NCBI RefSeq assembly: GCF_002860355.1
Contig: NZ_NMWU01000028.1
Location: 1 to 58,798, forward strand
Source: Bifidobacterium margollesii
Lineage (GTDB): Bacteria; Actinomycetota; Actinomycetes; Actinomycetales; Bifidobacteriaceae
Reading direction: 5' to 3'
Length of the DNA stretch: 58,798 bases
The notes under the pieces are model-generated. The model saw only the letters and a program-made list of their open reading frames with translations, was not told the DNA's origin and ran no database searches. This document shows, piece by piece, positions 1 to 8,765 of this stretch. How positions within the stretch are numbered: the first letter of the stretch is position 1; every line of letters begins with the position of its first letter. The translations under genes and the position numbers were made by a program.

Positions 1-258
1 CTTGCGCTGCGCGGTCAGGGCCGAGTAGAACGGGCGCGCGGTCCATGCGCCCGTCTTCAGGCGTTTCGGCCTGTACGGACGGTAGGAGTCGTTCTCGTTG
101 GACGCGAACCACAGGCCGCGCCTCAGCTCGCGGCTGACCGTGGACTTGTCCCGGCCGATCCTCAGGGCGATCTGGCGCACGCCGAGCCCCTCTCGGTTCC
201 TCAGTTCGTCGATCCGGACTCGTTCCTCGGCCGACAGGTGGGAATACACTTTCGTCAT
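1..258 (-). mobile_element. IS30-family transposase, N-terminal part, cut by window edge
   Basis: The reading frame starts at the ATG at 256-258 on the minus strand and runs open off the left edge (86 codons visible). The visible part begins MTKVYSHLSAEERVRIDELR and continues through a helix-turn-helix (VRQIALRIGRDKSTVSRELR). This is the N-terminal DNA-binding region typical of IS30 transposases, which act on the inverted ends of their own element. The DDE catalytic core lies outside the window, so I cannot tell whether the copy is intact. The element end probably falls in the 40-70 bp upstream of the start (about 283-330), but I could not fix the inverted repeat. Confidence 0.85.
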
Positions 259-389
259 GGGCGCAGCACTTTCTCTTCGGTTGTGGACTTGAACACTTCC
301 AACCTTAGACAGGTGTTGCGCTTCTATTTAGAACCCGGGATCCGTGTTCGATCCGAATTCGATCCGTATGATGGAACCGGGAGGCCATC

Positions 390-1724
390 ATGGGCAATAT
401 CACCGATTTCGCACGCGTCGAAACCCGGGACTTCACCGCACGGCCGTTCGACGATGTCGACGCGTTGGTGCTGTCCCAGCTGATGTACGAGCGCATGCCC
501 GACTGCGTGCCGACCCTTGCCGACGCCGAACGCCGGTACGCCGGTCTTCCGGCCCGACTGCGGTCGTTTTCGCCCGCGCATCCCTTCGCCTCCCTGCGGG
601 CGCTGTGGAATCCACCGTTCCCGGCCGTGTCGCTCAAGCGGATCGATCACGATCTCAGCCCGTCCGACTTCCGGCTCGACACCAATTACGCCGGTCTGGG
701 AGATCCGGCCTGCACCGCCGAGTTCTTCCGCATTCTCGCCGTGAATCCGCGGTTCGCCGATCTGCGATTCGGCGCATACGAGGAGCTGCACGACGAAACC
801 CGACAGGTGCAGTTCGGCGCGGCGACGGTCGATCTGGGGCGGATCCCTGCGCCTACGCTCGCCGTGGTGTTCCGCGGCACCGACACCTCGCTGGTCGGCT
901 GGAAGGAAGATCTCAACATGGCCTCCCGGTATCCGATTCCCGCGCAGGAGGCGGCCGCGCGCTATCTGTGCCGAGTGGCGAGCCTGTGGCCGGGCCGACT
1001 GCTCGTCATGGGCCATTCCAAAGGCGGCAATCTTGCGGTGTATGCGGCGATGGCCGCACCCGACGAGGTGGCGGATCGCATCGGCTGCGTGTATTCGCTC
1101 GACGGCCCCGGCTTCCTGCCCGAACTGATGGGCGACCGCGCCGCCGACTATCACGCGATCAAGGCCAAAGTGCGCAAGATCGTGCCCGAAGCCTCCAGCG
1201 TAGGCATGATCTTCGAGCAGCTGGACGACGCCGATCTTGGCGAATACGCGGCGTTCGTGCCGGTGAAGTCCGACGGGGTGGGCGTGATGCAGCATTTCTC
1301 GTTCACCTGGCAGATCGATGTGGCGGGGGTCGATGGCGAACGGCGGTTCGAGGAGGCTGTGTCGGGGGTGGCCGCGCCTACCGGGACGTCGGCTGCGACG
1401 TCTGCCGGGGCTGGTGCGACGTCTGCCGGGTCGGGGCCGGCTGCGTCGGCGGGACTGGCTACATCGTCGATGCGATTCAACAGGTCACTGAACGACTGGG
1501 TGCTGAGCATGCCTGTGGAACAGCGTCGCCGCGTGATCGACAGCGTGTACGACGTGCTGCGGGCCAGCGGCGTGACATCGATCGTGGACCTGCCGAAATC
1601 ACTGCCCGGCTCGATTCCCGCGATGCTCGCCGCGGTGCGCAATCTTTCCGCCGACGACCTCGCACAGGTCGGTTCGGCGCTGCGGCTGCTCGCCTCCGCA
1701 ACGCTGAACAATCTCGGCAAATAG
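390..1724 (+). CDS. DUF2974 (Mbeg1-like) alpha/beta-hydrolase-fold protein
   Basis: The 444-residue protein starts at the ATG after a GGGAGG ribosome site. It carries a lipase-like nucleophile elbow GHSKGGNLAVYAA (G-x-S-x-G) near residue 208 and, earlier, an FRGTDTSLVGWKEDLN segment like the FRGT motif of class-3 lipases. This matches the DUF2974/Mbeg1 family, whose members are mostly uncharacterised; the substrate is unknown. A low-complexity Ala/Gly/Ser/Thr linker (about residues 325-360, encoded by near-repeats of gcgacgtctgccgggg) joins the hydrolase part to a C-terminal helical segment. No signal peptide is visible, so it is probably cytoplasmic. It stands alone between the IS30 remnant and the aldehyde dehydrogenases. 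Confidence 0.8.
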   Translation: MGNITDFARVETRDFTARPFDDVDALVLSQLMYERMPDCVPTLADAERRYAGLPARLRSFSPAHPFASLRALWNPPFPAVSLKRIDHDLSPSDFRLDTNYAGLGDPACTAEFFRILAVNPRFADLRFGAYEELHDETRQVQFGAATVDLGRIPAPTLAVVFRGTDTSLVGWKEDLNMASRYPIPAQEAAARYLCRVASLWPGRLLVMGHSKGGNLAVYAAMAAPDEVADRIGCVYSLDGPGFLPELMGDRAADYHAIKAKVRKIVPEASSVGMIFEQLDDADLGEYAAFVPVKSDGVGVMQHFSFTWQIDVAGVDGERRFEEAVSGVAAPTGTSAATSAGAGATSAGSGPAASAGLATSSMRFNRSLNDWVLSMPVEQRRRVIDSVYDVLRASGVTSIVDLPKSLPGSIPAMLAAVRNLSADDLAQVGSALRLLASATLNNLGK

Positions 1725-1833
1725 TCGCAAATAGTCAAGTGGCGTTTGGCAAGTCGTAACATCGAGTTCCTCGACAGGCGGGACAATGGGCGTGGGTATG
1801 CGGCGGATACATGCGAATACAAGGAGGCCAACG

Positions 1834-3204
1834 ATGGCATACGCAACAACCAATCCGTACACCGGGCAGACGCTGAAAACCTTCCCCGACGCCACCCTTG
1901 AGGAGACCGACGCGGCGCTGGAAACCGCGCACGCCGCCTTCGAGCAGTGGAAGGGCGAGCCGATCGAGGAGCGCACCGAGGTGCTGCGGAAGGCAGCGGC
2001 GATTCTGGAGACCGAGCGCAACGAATACGCAACGATGCTGACCACCGAGATGGGAAAGATCAGCTCGGAGGCGCAGGCCGAGGTGAGCGTCTGCGTGGCG
2101 ATCCTGCAGTATTACGTGGAGCACACGAAGGATCTGCTGCGCCCGCGGATGCTGCTCACGAAGGGGTTCGGTGAAACCGATGTGCATCTGGTGAACGACC
2201 CGACCGGCATCATCTTCGCCGTGGAGCCATGGAACTTCCCGTATTATCAGGTGATTCGCGTGGCAGCGCCGCAGCTGGCCGCCGGCAATGTGGTGATGCT
2301 CAAGCACGCCTCGAACGTGCCGCAATGCGCGCAGCTGATGGAGCGGCTGTTCCTTGAGGCCGGGGCGCCCAAGGGGGTGTTCACGAATCTGTTCCTTCCG
2401 CATGAGCTCACTGAGCATGTGATCGCCAGCCCGTACGTGCGCGGTGTGGCGCTCACCGGTTCGGAGAAGGCGGGGGCGATCATCGCTTCGCTGGCCGGCA
2501 AGCATCTGAAGAAGAGCACGCTGGAGCTTGGCGGCATGGATGCGTTCATCGTGCTGGAGGACGCCGACATTCAGCTGGCGGCCGAGTGGGCGGTACGCGG
2601 GCGTAACCGCAACGCCGGTCAGGTGTGCGTCTCCTCGAAGCGGTTCATTGTGGTCGATGCGGTGTATGACGAGTTCGTACGCCGGTACCGTGCGGAGGCC
2701 GCGAAGCTGGTGCCGGGCGATCCGGCCGATCCGAAGACCACGCTCGCGCCTCTTTCCAGTGCCGCGGCGAAGCGGCAGGTGGAACAACAGGTTGCCGACA
2801 TCGTGGCGCAGGGGGCGTCGGTGGAGTATCTCGTAGACGTGCCCGCCGAGGGCAATTTCTTCCCATCGGCGCTGTTGACGAACATTCCCGAGGGTTCGGC
2901 GGCCACGCGCACCGAGATCTTCGGCCCGGTGGCGCAGCTCTATCGGGCCGCCGACGAAGCCGACGCGATTCGCATCGCCAACGACTGCCCGTATGGCCTC
3001 GGCGGATCGGTGTTCACGTCGGATGTTCATCACGCGCAGGAGATCGCCCGGCAGCTCGACACCGGCATGGTGACCATCAACCGCGCGAGCGCTTCGGGAC
3101 CGGACATCCCGTTCGGCGGCGTGAAGAACTCCGGATACGGCCACGAGCTGATCGATCTGGGGCTCAAGGAGTTCCTGAACCAGAAGGTTGTGATCAACGG
3201 CTGA
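1834..3204 (+). CDS. NAD(P)-dependent aldehyde dehydrogenase, succinate-semialdehyde type (paralogue 1)
   Basis: The 456-residue protein starts at MAYATTNPYTGQTLKTFPDA, chosen over an upstream ATG because AAGGAGG lies 7 bases before it. It has the ALDH landmarks: PWNFPYYQ in the cofactor domain, LELGG with general-base Glu231, NAGQVC with nucleophile Cys265, and FGGVKNSGYG near the end. The family oxidises aldehydes to acids; GabD/Sad-like succinate-semialdehyde dehydrogenases are the closest match I recognise. It is followed at once by a close paralogue. An oddity is GRNRNAGQVC, where the paralogue and most relatives have Trp in place of the Arg at residue 259, so substrate-pocket properties may differ. 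Substrate is inferred only. Confidence 0.85.
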   Translation: MAYATTNPYTGQTLKTFPDATLEETDAALETAHAAFEQWKGEPIEERTEVLRKAAAILETERNEYATMLTTEMGKISSEAQAEVSVCVAILQYYVEHTKDLLRPRMLLTKGFGETDVHLVNDPTGIIFAVEPWNFPYYQVIRVAAPQLAAGNVVMLKHASNVPQCAQLMERLFLEAGAPKGVFTNLFLPHELTEHVIASPYVRGVALTGSEKAGAIIASLAGKHLKKSTLELGGMDAFIVLEDADIQLAAEWAVRGRNRNAGQVCVSSKRFIVVDAVYDEFVRRYRAEAAKLVPGDPADPKTTLAPLSSAAAKRQVEQQVADIVAQGASVEYLVDVPAEGNFFPSALLTNIPEGSAATRTEIFGPVAQLYRAADEADAIRIANDCPYGLGGSVFTSDVHHAQEIARQLDTGMVTINRASASGPDIPFGGVKNSGYGHELIDLGLKEFLNQKVVING

Positions 3205-3220
3205 GGCCTGACGCAGTCTC

Positions 3221-3261
3221 CGTCCGAACCACGATGGCGAGCCGACGCCGTGGTTCGGACG
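3221..3261. terminator. 13-bp hairpin between the two aldehyde dehydrogenase genes
   Basis: Arms 3221-3233 and 3249-3261 are perfectly complementary (core GTCCGAACCACG) with a 15-base loop. It sits 17 bases after the first dehydrogenase stop. There is no clear T-tract, so it may attenuate or protect mRNA rather than terminate. Confidence 0.5.
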
Positions 3262-3291
3262 CGACCCTTCGCAAAAAACGTTGGCAACTTC

Positions 3292-3322
3292 TTGACATGT
3301 CTCATCGGCGTATCCGCATAAT
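3292..3322 (+). promoter_or_regulatory. Candidate promoter of the second aldehyde dehydrogenase
   Basis: A perfect -35 TTGACA (3292-3297) is followed after 19 bases by CATAAT (3317-3322). The spacing is long, so the assignment is tentative. It suggests the second dehydrogenase can be transcribed independently of the first. Confidence 0.4.
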
Positions 3323-3374
3323 GGTGGCGTCGGGTTTCATTGTCGTCAATGCTGACGATCGAAAGGGGAATACC

Positions 3375-4763
3375 ATGGCATACGCCACCATCAATCCGTA
3401 CACCAAACAGACCATCAAGACATTTCCCGATGCCACCGAGGCCGAGGTCGATGCCGCGCTGAAGACCGCACACGCCACGTTCCTTGAATGGAAGACGAAG
3501 CCGATCTCCGAGCGCGTGGCCGTGCTCGCCAAGGCCGCGGAGATCCTGAAGAACAATCGCAGCGACTACGCCTCCACACTCACTCTGGAAATGGGCAAGA
3601 TCACCGCCGAGGCCGAGGCCGAAGTCGACCTGTGCGTGGCCATGCTGCGCTACTACGTGGAGCACGGCGAAGAGCTGCTGTCCCCGCGTCTATTGCCGGC
3701 GAAGGGCTACGGCGACACCGATGTGCAGTTGGTCAACGACCCGATGGGCATGATCTTTGCCGTGGAACCGTGGAACTTCCCGTACTATCAGGTCATACGC
3801 ATCACCGCGCCGCAGGCGACCGCCGGCAACGTCGTGGTGCTCAAGCACGCGTCGAATGTACCGCAGAGCGCGGCCCGTATGGAGCAGCTGCTCCTCGAAG
3901 CGGGAGCACCTAAGGGGCTGCTCACCAACCTGTATCTACCGCATGCCCTTACCGAGCATGTGATCGCCAGCCCGGTCGTACGCGGCGTGGCGCTCACCGG
4001 CTCGGAAAAGGCCGGCGGACACGTAGCCTCGCTCGCCGCGAAGCATCTGAAGAAGAGCACGCTGGAGCTCGGCGGCGCCGACGCGTTCATCGTGCTGGAT
4101 GACGCTGATGTGGAGAAGGCCGCCGACTGGGCGGTGTTCGGTCGCAACTGGAACGCCGGCCAAGTGTGCGTCTCCTCGAAGCGCCTCATCATCGATGATT
4201 CCGTATACGACCGGTTCCTCGAACGCTACCGTGAAGGCGCCGCGAAGCTGGTGGCGGGGGATCCGACCGATCCGAAGACCACCCTCGCGCCGTTGTCGAG
4301 CGCCGGAGCCGTGGAAACCCTGAAGCGCCAAGTGGCTTCGGCCGTGGAACAGGGCGCCAAGGTGGAATATCTGGCCGAAGTGCCTGGACAGGGAGCGTTC
4401 TTCCCGCCTGCGATCGTCACCGACATCACCGAAGACAACGACGCCTTCCACACCGAGTTCTTCGGACCGGTGGCGCAGGTGTACCGTGCCAAGGACGAGG
4501 ACGACGCGGTCCGCATCGCCAACGATTCCCCATTCGGCCTTGGCGGCTCCGTATTTAGCTCGGACATCCACCGCGCCCAGCAGGTGGCGCGTCGTCTCGA
4601 CACCGGTATGGTCGCCATCAACCATCCGACCGTCGTCGCCGCGGACATCCCGTTCGGCGGCGTGAAGAACTCCGGGTACGGCCACGAACTGCTCGATCTC
4701 GGACTCAAGGAGTTCGTGAACCAGAAGGTCGTCGCCGTGGCCGATATCAACGGTCCGTTCTAA
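3375..4763 (+). CDS. NAD(P)-dependent aldehyde dehydrogenase, succinate-semialdehyde type (paralogue 2)
   Basis: The 462-residue protein starts at MAYATINPYTKQTIKTFPDA behind a GAAAGGGGAA ribosome site. It is colinear with the upstream paralogue: LELGG general base, NWNAGQVCVSSKR with Cys265 as nucleophile, and DIPFGGVKNSGYGHE at the C-terminus. Tandem duplication is the simplest origin, with divergence mainly in the oligomerisation/substrate region before FGGVKNSG (NHPTVVAADI here, NRASASGPDI in the first copy). It retains the canonical Trp259 lost by the other copy, so it is the better candidate for standard activity. It ends just before a cluster of hairpins shared with convergent pdxT. 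Confidence 0.88.
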   Translation: MAYATINPYTKQTIKTFPDATEAEVDAALKTAHATFLEWKTKPISERVAVLAKAAEILKNNRSDYASTLTLEMGKITAEAEAEVDLCVAMLRYYVEHGEELLSPRLLPAKGYGDTDVQLVNDPMGMIFAVEPWNFPYYQVIRITAPQATAGNVVVLKHASNVPQSAARMEQLLLEAGAPKGLLTNLYLPHALTEHVIASPVVRGVALTGSEKAGGHVASLAAKHLKKSTLELGGADAFIVLDDADVEKAADWAVFGRNWNAGQVCVSSKRLIIDDSVYDRFLERYREGAAKLVAGDPTDPKTTLAPLSSAGAVETLKRQVASAVEQGAKVEYLAEVPGQGAFFPPAIVTDITEDNDAFHTEFFGPVAQVYRAKDEDDAVRIANDSPFGLGGSVFSSDIHRAQQVARRLDTGMVAINHPTVVAADIPFGGVKNSGYGHELLDLGLKEFVNQKVVAVADINGPF

Positions 4764-4776
4764 CTGAGTTTTCCCG

Positions 4777-4939
4777 TTCACTCTTTTCGAGGGTCTTCAA
4801 AGAGTGAATGAAAATATGTTCGCATTCACAGAATATTGAACAGGCCGTTCTTGGAGATCGTTGGATTTCCGAGAACGGCCTGTTCAATATTGTGCGTTCT
4901 CAATTCACTCTTTTTCGGGGGCCTTCAAAGAGTGAATTG
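4777..4939. repeat. Three consecutive inverted repeats between ALDH2 and pdxT
   Basis: Hairpin 1 (arms 4777-4786/4799-4808) and hairpin 3 (4901-4913/4927-4939) are near-identical direct copies built on TTCACTCTTT/AAAGAGTGAA. Between them lies a long palindrome with arms 4832-4855 and 4868-4891: 24 bp with one G-T pair, core AACAGGCCGTTCT, loop 12 bases. The cluster fills the gap between two convergent genes and may act as a bidirectional terminator, but its symmetry exceeds a normal terminator. Confidence 0.8.
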
Positions 4940-4949
4940 GGATCAGCCC

Positions 4950-5570
4950 TCACAGCCCCAAAAAGAGCTCGTGAATCCTGGTGTCATCGGTAAGCTCGGG
5001 ATGGAACGCCGTGGCGATGATGTTGCCCTGACGCAGGCCCACCACGTTGCCGTTCACCTCGGTCTCGACCGAAGCCTCCGGGCCGACGGAAACCACGAAT
5101 GGCCCGCGGATGAACACCAGCGGGAAATCCCTGATCGCGCCGAAGTCAGCGGTCGCGGCAAACGAGCCAAGCTGACGCCCGTAGGCGTTGCGACGAACGA
5201 CGGCGTCAAGCGCACCGAAATACACGTTGTCGTCGTTGTCGAGCTTCTTCGCAAGCAGAATCATGCCGGCGCAGGTGCCGAACACGGGCTTGCCTGCGGC
5301 GATATGCGCGGCGACCTTTTCGAACAGCCCCGTGGAGTGCAGCAGCTTGCCCTGCGTGGTCGACTCTCCGCCCGGCAGGATCACACGGTCGATGGAATCG
5401 TCGAAGTCCTCCGCCGCGCGCAGCAGCTTCCACTGTGCCCCGAGACGGTCGAGCATGGCCGCATGTTCGGCGAACGCACCCTGAACGGCGAGGATGCCGG
5501 TCACGCCATGCTTGGCATTCTCAGCCTCGGCCGACTCCTCCTTGGAAATGTATTCAACGGCTACTACCAC
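4950..5570 (-). CDS. pdxT: Pyridoxal 5'-phosphate synthase glutaminase subunit PdxT
   Basis: The 206-residue class-I glutaminase hydrolyses glutamine and channels ammonia to PdxS for PLP synthesis. It shows ILAVQGAFAEH, LPGGESTTQGKLL, the nucleophile Cys100 in GTCAGM, and the His190/Glu192 pair in HPEL. I chose the GTG at 5568-5570, seven bases after the pdxS stop. No ATG lies in frame between the pdxS stop and the conserved core, and a longer frame would overlap pdxS. An internal GTG just before TGILAVQG is an alternative. It is co-transcribed with pdxS. Confidence 0.92.
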   Translation of the reverse strand: MVVAVEYISKEESAEAENAKHGVTGILAVQGAFAEHAAMLDRLGAQWKLLRAAEDFDDSIDRVILPGGESTTQGKLLHSTGLFEKVAAHIAAGKPVFGTCAGMILLAKKLDNDDNVYFGALDAVVRRNAYGRQLGSFAATADFGAIRDFPLVFIRGPFVVSVGPEASVETEVNGNVVGLRQGNIIATAFHPELTDDTRIHELFLGL

Positions 5571-5577
5571 TGCTGCC

Positions 5578-6453
5578 TCACTCGCCGCGAGCGGCCATGA
5601 TGGTTTCGATCTCGTCCTCGTTGATGCCGACCATGGCCTCGCCAAGGTTCTCGGAGAGCTTGGCGAGCAGATCGGCGTCCTGCCAGTTGGCGGTGGCCTG
5701 AACGATGGCGGCCGCGCGCTTGGCCGGATCGCCGGACTTGAAGATGCCGGAGCCGACGAACACGCCTTCGGCACCGAGCTCCATCATCAGGGCGGCATCG
5801 GCGGGGGTGGCGACGCCGCCGGCGGCGAAGTTCACGACGGGCAGACGGCCGTTGTCGTGCACGTACTTGGCGAGGTCGTAGGGCACGGCCAGCTGCTTGG
5901 CGGCCTCGAAGATCTCGTCGTCACGCAGGCCCACGAGCTCGCGGATCTGCTTGTTCATCGTGCGCATGTGACGCACGGCCTGGATCACGTCGCCGGTGCC
6001 CGGCTCGCCCTTGGTACGGATCATCGCGGCACCCTCGGCGATGCGGCGCAGCGCCTCGCCCAGGTTCTTGGCACCGCACACGAACGGCACGTCGAACTGG
6101 GTCTTGTCGATGTGGTAGACGTCGTCGGCCGGGCTCAACACCTCGGACTCGTCGATGTAGTCGATTTCGATGGCCTGCAGAATGCGGGCTTCGGCGATGT
6201 GGCCGATGCGAACCTTGGCCATCACCGGAATCGACACGGCCTCCTGGATGCCCTTGATCATCGCGGGGTCGGACATGCGGGAGACGCCGCCGGCGGCTCG
6301 GATGTCGGCCGGAATGCGCTCCAGCGCCATCACCGCGCACGCGCCGGCGTCTTCGGCGACTCGCGCCTGCTCGGGCGTGGTCACGTCCATGATCACACCG
6401 CCCTTGAGCATCTGGGCAAGATTCTTGTTCAGCTCGGACCTGTTCTCGGCCAT
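5578..6453 (-). CDS. pdxS: Pyridoxal 5'-phosphate synthase lyase subunit PdxS
   Basis: The 291-residue TIM-barrel enzyme condenses ribose 5-phosphate, glyceraldehyde 3-phosphate and PdxT-derived ammonia into PLP. Diagnostic stretches are [20 protein letters not shown] at the N-terminus, [14 protein letters not shown] with the Schiff-base lysine, and [20 protein letters not shown]. The length is the family norm. A ribosome site AGGAGAAAGC precedes the ATG. It is the first gene of the pdxS-pdxT operon, giving the organism the DXP-independent route to vitamin B6. Confidence 0.97.
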   Translation of the reverse strand: MAENRSELNKNLAQMLKGGVIMDVTTPEQARVAEDAGACAVMALERIPADIRAAGGVSRMSDPAMIKGIQEAVSIPVMAKVRIGHIAEARILQAIEIDYIDESEVLSPADDVYHIDKTQFDVPFVCGAKNLGEALRRIAEGAAMIRTKGEPGTGDVIQAVRHMRTMNKQIRELVGLRDDEIFEAAKQLAVPYDLAKYVHDNGRLPVVNFAAGGVATPADAALMMELGAEGVFVGSGIFKSGDPAKRAAAIVQATANWQDADLLAKLSENLGEAMVGINEDEIETIMAARGE

Positions 6454-6886
6454 GCTTTCTCCTCTGTTATCGGTACGCCCATATCGTTCGATTGGCGTCT
6501 CCCGTCACTCCGCACGCAGGTTCAATCCCGACGATGGCTTGACGGCAGCATACACACAACCATCCATGCTATGAACCCCGCGTTACATCCACCCGCATTG
6601 CCCGCATTTCGGCGCGAAACACGCGTTTATGAGATAGGAAATTCCGATAGCCCGCTCAAACATCCCAAATACGCGGGGCACATGCGGCGTCACGGGGCAC
6701 AGGTATACCCGGTCACACCGCTCGAGGATCGCTGCAATTTCAACGGTTTCCCCAAGGCGTGACCAGGCATAGGTATACCCGGTCACGCAACCCATGCCCG
6801 GTTATGCGGGACCCATGCCCGGCTATGCCATGCCCGGCTATGCCACGGTTATGCCCCGCCCGGCTATGCCCCTCGCGTGAGCATGA
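6454..6886. repeat. Intergenic region with GTCAC palindromes, a 15-mer core and 15-bp tandem units
   Basis: There is no credible gene in these 433 bases. Around 6691-6790 two blocks built on GGTATACCCGGTCAC flank a 15-mer (6731-6745, reverse CGTTGAAATTGCAGC). The right block is an inverted repeat GCGTGACC...GGTCACGC enclosing the palindrome GGTATACC. From 6791 to 6872 follow degenerate tandem copies of ATGCCCGGCTATGCC. The same architecture recurs near 24.2 kb and 38.8 kb. Confidence 0.75.
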
Positions 6887-8602
6887 CTACCGCTGCAACC
6901 GGCACAACGCATCCATAGCCTCCCGCACGGCGGGGGCATCCTCGCCGCTGAACAATACGATCAGATAGTCGCCGGCGCGAACCTGCGTATCACCGCGCGG
7001 CACGATCTCGCTTTCACCTCGACGCAGTCCCACGATCAGGCATCCCGAAGGCCATGCCACGTCACGCACCCGATGCGCGTCCGCGGGCGCCCCCATCTCC
7101 ACCGGGAACTCCATCACGCCGCGCCCCACCTTGCCTGGCACGCGCGTCCCGGCAGCCCTGACGGCAGGATCATTCGGATGCTGCTCCATATAGCGCTCCA
7201 GCAGCGCACCGTAGATCGGCTTGGTATGCAGCACGTCGGAAACCAGCAGTCCGATGAACGCCGCCAGCGCCACCGGCAGCATATGCGTCACCGTGCCGCT
7301 CATCTCCACGGTGAGCAGAATCGAGGTGATCGGGGTTTTCACCGAGGCCGAAAGCGTGCCCGCCATGCCGCATACGGCGAACAGCGGGATGCTCTGCGCG
7401 GGAAGCCCGGCGATCTGGTGCGCCGCCAGCCCGCAGATGCCTCCACCCAGCGCACCGACCGAAAGAATCGGCATGAAGATGCCGCCCGGCGTTCCCGCAC
7501 CGAAGCTGGTGGCGGTGAACAGCACCTTGACCACGAACAGCAACGCCATCATGCCGAGCCCCACTTCGGCCGCATCACGAACCGAATCGAATCCCGCAGC
7601 GGCCGACTGCAATCCCGCGGCAACATCCGCTCCCGACGCGGCTCCGGAACCACCAGCCGTCAGTACATCCCCGTCGCCCATGCCACCGCCCACATGTTCG
7701 GCGAGCGCGATCAGATTCGCGCCCCCACCCAATACCTGCGGCAGCATCAACCCCACGGGCAACGCCAAGCCCAACGCCACCACGGGTCGAATCATCGCCG
7801 GCAGCCTGCCGAACAGCGTCTGGAATCCCAACAGGGCACGGTTCATCACCACGCCGACCAGACCGGCGACCACCCCCAGCGGCAGCACCCAGACGTACTG
7901 CCCGATCGGCAGCTGCGGCAACGATCCGAAATCCAACACCGGCGTCAGTCCAAAGCAGTATTTGGAGACGAAGTCGGCGGTGAGCGATGCCGCAGTGGCC
8001 CCCATCAGTATCGCCGGCGAAAAGCTGCGATGCACTCCTTCAAGCGCGAACATCATGCCGGAAAGCGGGGCGCTGAATGCCGCGGAAAGTCCGGCCGCCG
8101 CACCCGCCGTCACCAGATAATGCTCCTGCATATCCTCTCGACGCCCGCGCCGAAGACGATGCGCCACAAACTGTGCTCCGGAGGCGCCGATCTGAATCGA
8201 CGGGCCTTCGCGGCCCATCGAAAGACCGAACGCCCCCGCCAGAAGCCCCCCGATGAATCGCACCGGCAGAATCGTCTGCCAACGCATCCGCAGTCCGAAC
8301 AGCACTACGCCTTCGGTCTGGGGAATGCCGCTGCCCGACGCCATCGGCTCCTTGCGGATCATCCACGCGATCAGCACACCAGCCGCCACCGCAGCCATGG
8401 CCCACGGTGCGATCAGCCACGGCGTCTGCCGAATCTGTCCGTACATCCACCGCGCGAATTCCACGCCGTATTCGATGCCCAGCCGGTACGCCACCACCAG
8501 CACGCCGGAAACGAGGCCGATCAGCACCCCGGCCGCCGCCATCTTCCATTTGAGACGGTTGAACGAGGAAAGCAGCCTGTTCACCCTCGATTGCGTGTTC
8601 AA
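6887..8602 (-). CDS. ClC-family chloride channel/antiporter with C-terminal TrkA-C domain
   Basis: The 571-residue membrane protein has the three ClC selectivity signatures: GSGIPQ, GREGPSIQIG and GGIFMP. Glutamate in GREGP is the gating glutamate, and FALEGVHRSF matches the proton-pathway glutamate region, so a Cl-/H+ exchanger is more likely than a channel. About ten hydrophobic segments precede a cytoplasmic tail of about 80 residues resembling a TrkA-C (RCK-C) ligand domain (GDTQVRAGDYLIVLFSGED). The start chosen is TTG at 8600-8602, preceded by GAGGGAGG. The longer ATG-initiated frame would read through Arg-rich sequence overlapping the next gene. Confidence 0.87.
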   Translation of the reverse strand: MNTQSRVNRLLSSFNRLKWKMAAAGVLIGLVSGVLVVAYRLGIEYGVEFARWMYGQIRQTPWLIAPWAMAAVAAGVLIAWMIRKEPMASGSGIPQTEGVVLFGLRMRWQTILPVRFIGGLLAGAFGLSMGREGPSIQIGASGAQFVAHRLRRGRREDMQEHYLVTAGAAAGLSAAFSAPLSGMMFALEGVHRSFSPAILMGATAASLTADFVSKYCFGLTPVLDFGSLPQLPIGQYVWVLPLGVVAGLVGVVMNRALLGFQTLFGRLPAMIRPVVALGLALPVGLMLPQVLGGGANLIALAEHVGGGMGDGDVLTAGGSGAASGADVAAGLQSAAAGFDSVRDAAEVGLGMMALLFVVKVLFTATSFGAGTPGGIFMPILSVGALGGGICGLAAHQIAGLPAQSIPLFAVCGMAGTLSASVKTPITSILLTVEMSGTVTHMLPVALAAFIGLLVSDVLHTKPIYGALLERYMEQHPNDPAVRAAGTRVPGKVGRGVMEFPVEMGAPADAHRVRDVAWPSGCLIVGLRRGESEIVPRGDTQVRAGDYLIVLFSGEDAPAVREAMDALCRLQR

Positions 8603-8765
8603 GCCGCCTCCCTCGTCCTTCTTCTCCAGCCGCCGAATGCCATGCAGATGACGTGCAAATCGCCACGCAAGCCGCCGCACCGGCCGCTGTATTCCTAGAG
8701 CGAGTCTACGCCTCCTCGTTCTGGATCCTCCAGATCCTCCGGAGCCTCCAAAGCAAGACTCGGTT

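Noticed and set aside
6583-6795. 70-residue minus-strand frame
   Set aside because: It is made of the GGTATACCCGGTCAC repeats and lacks a ribosome site.
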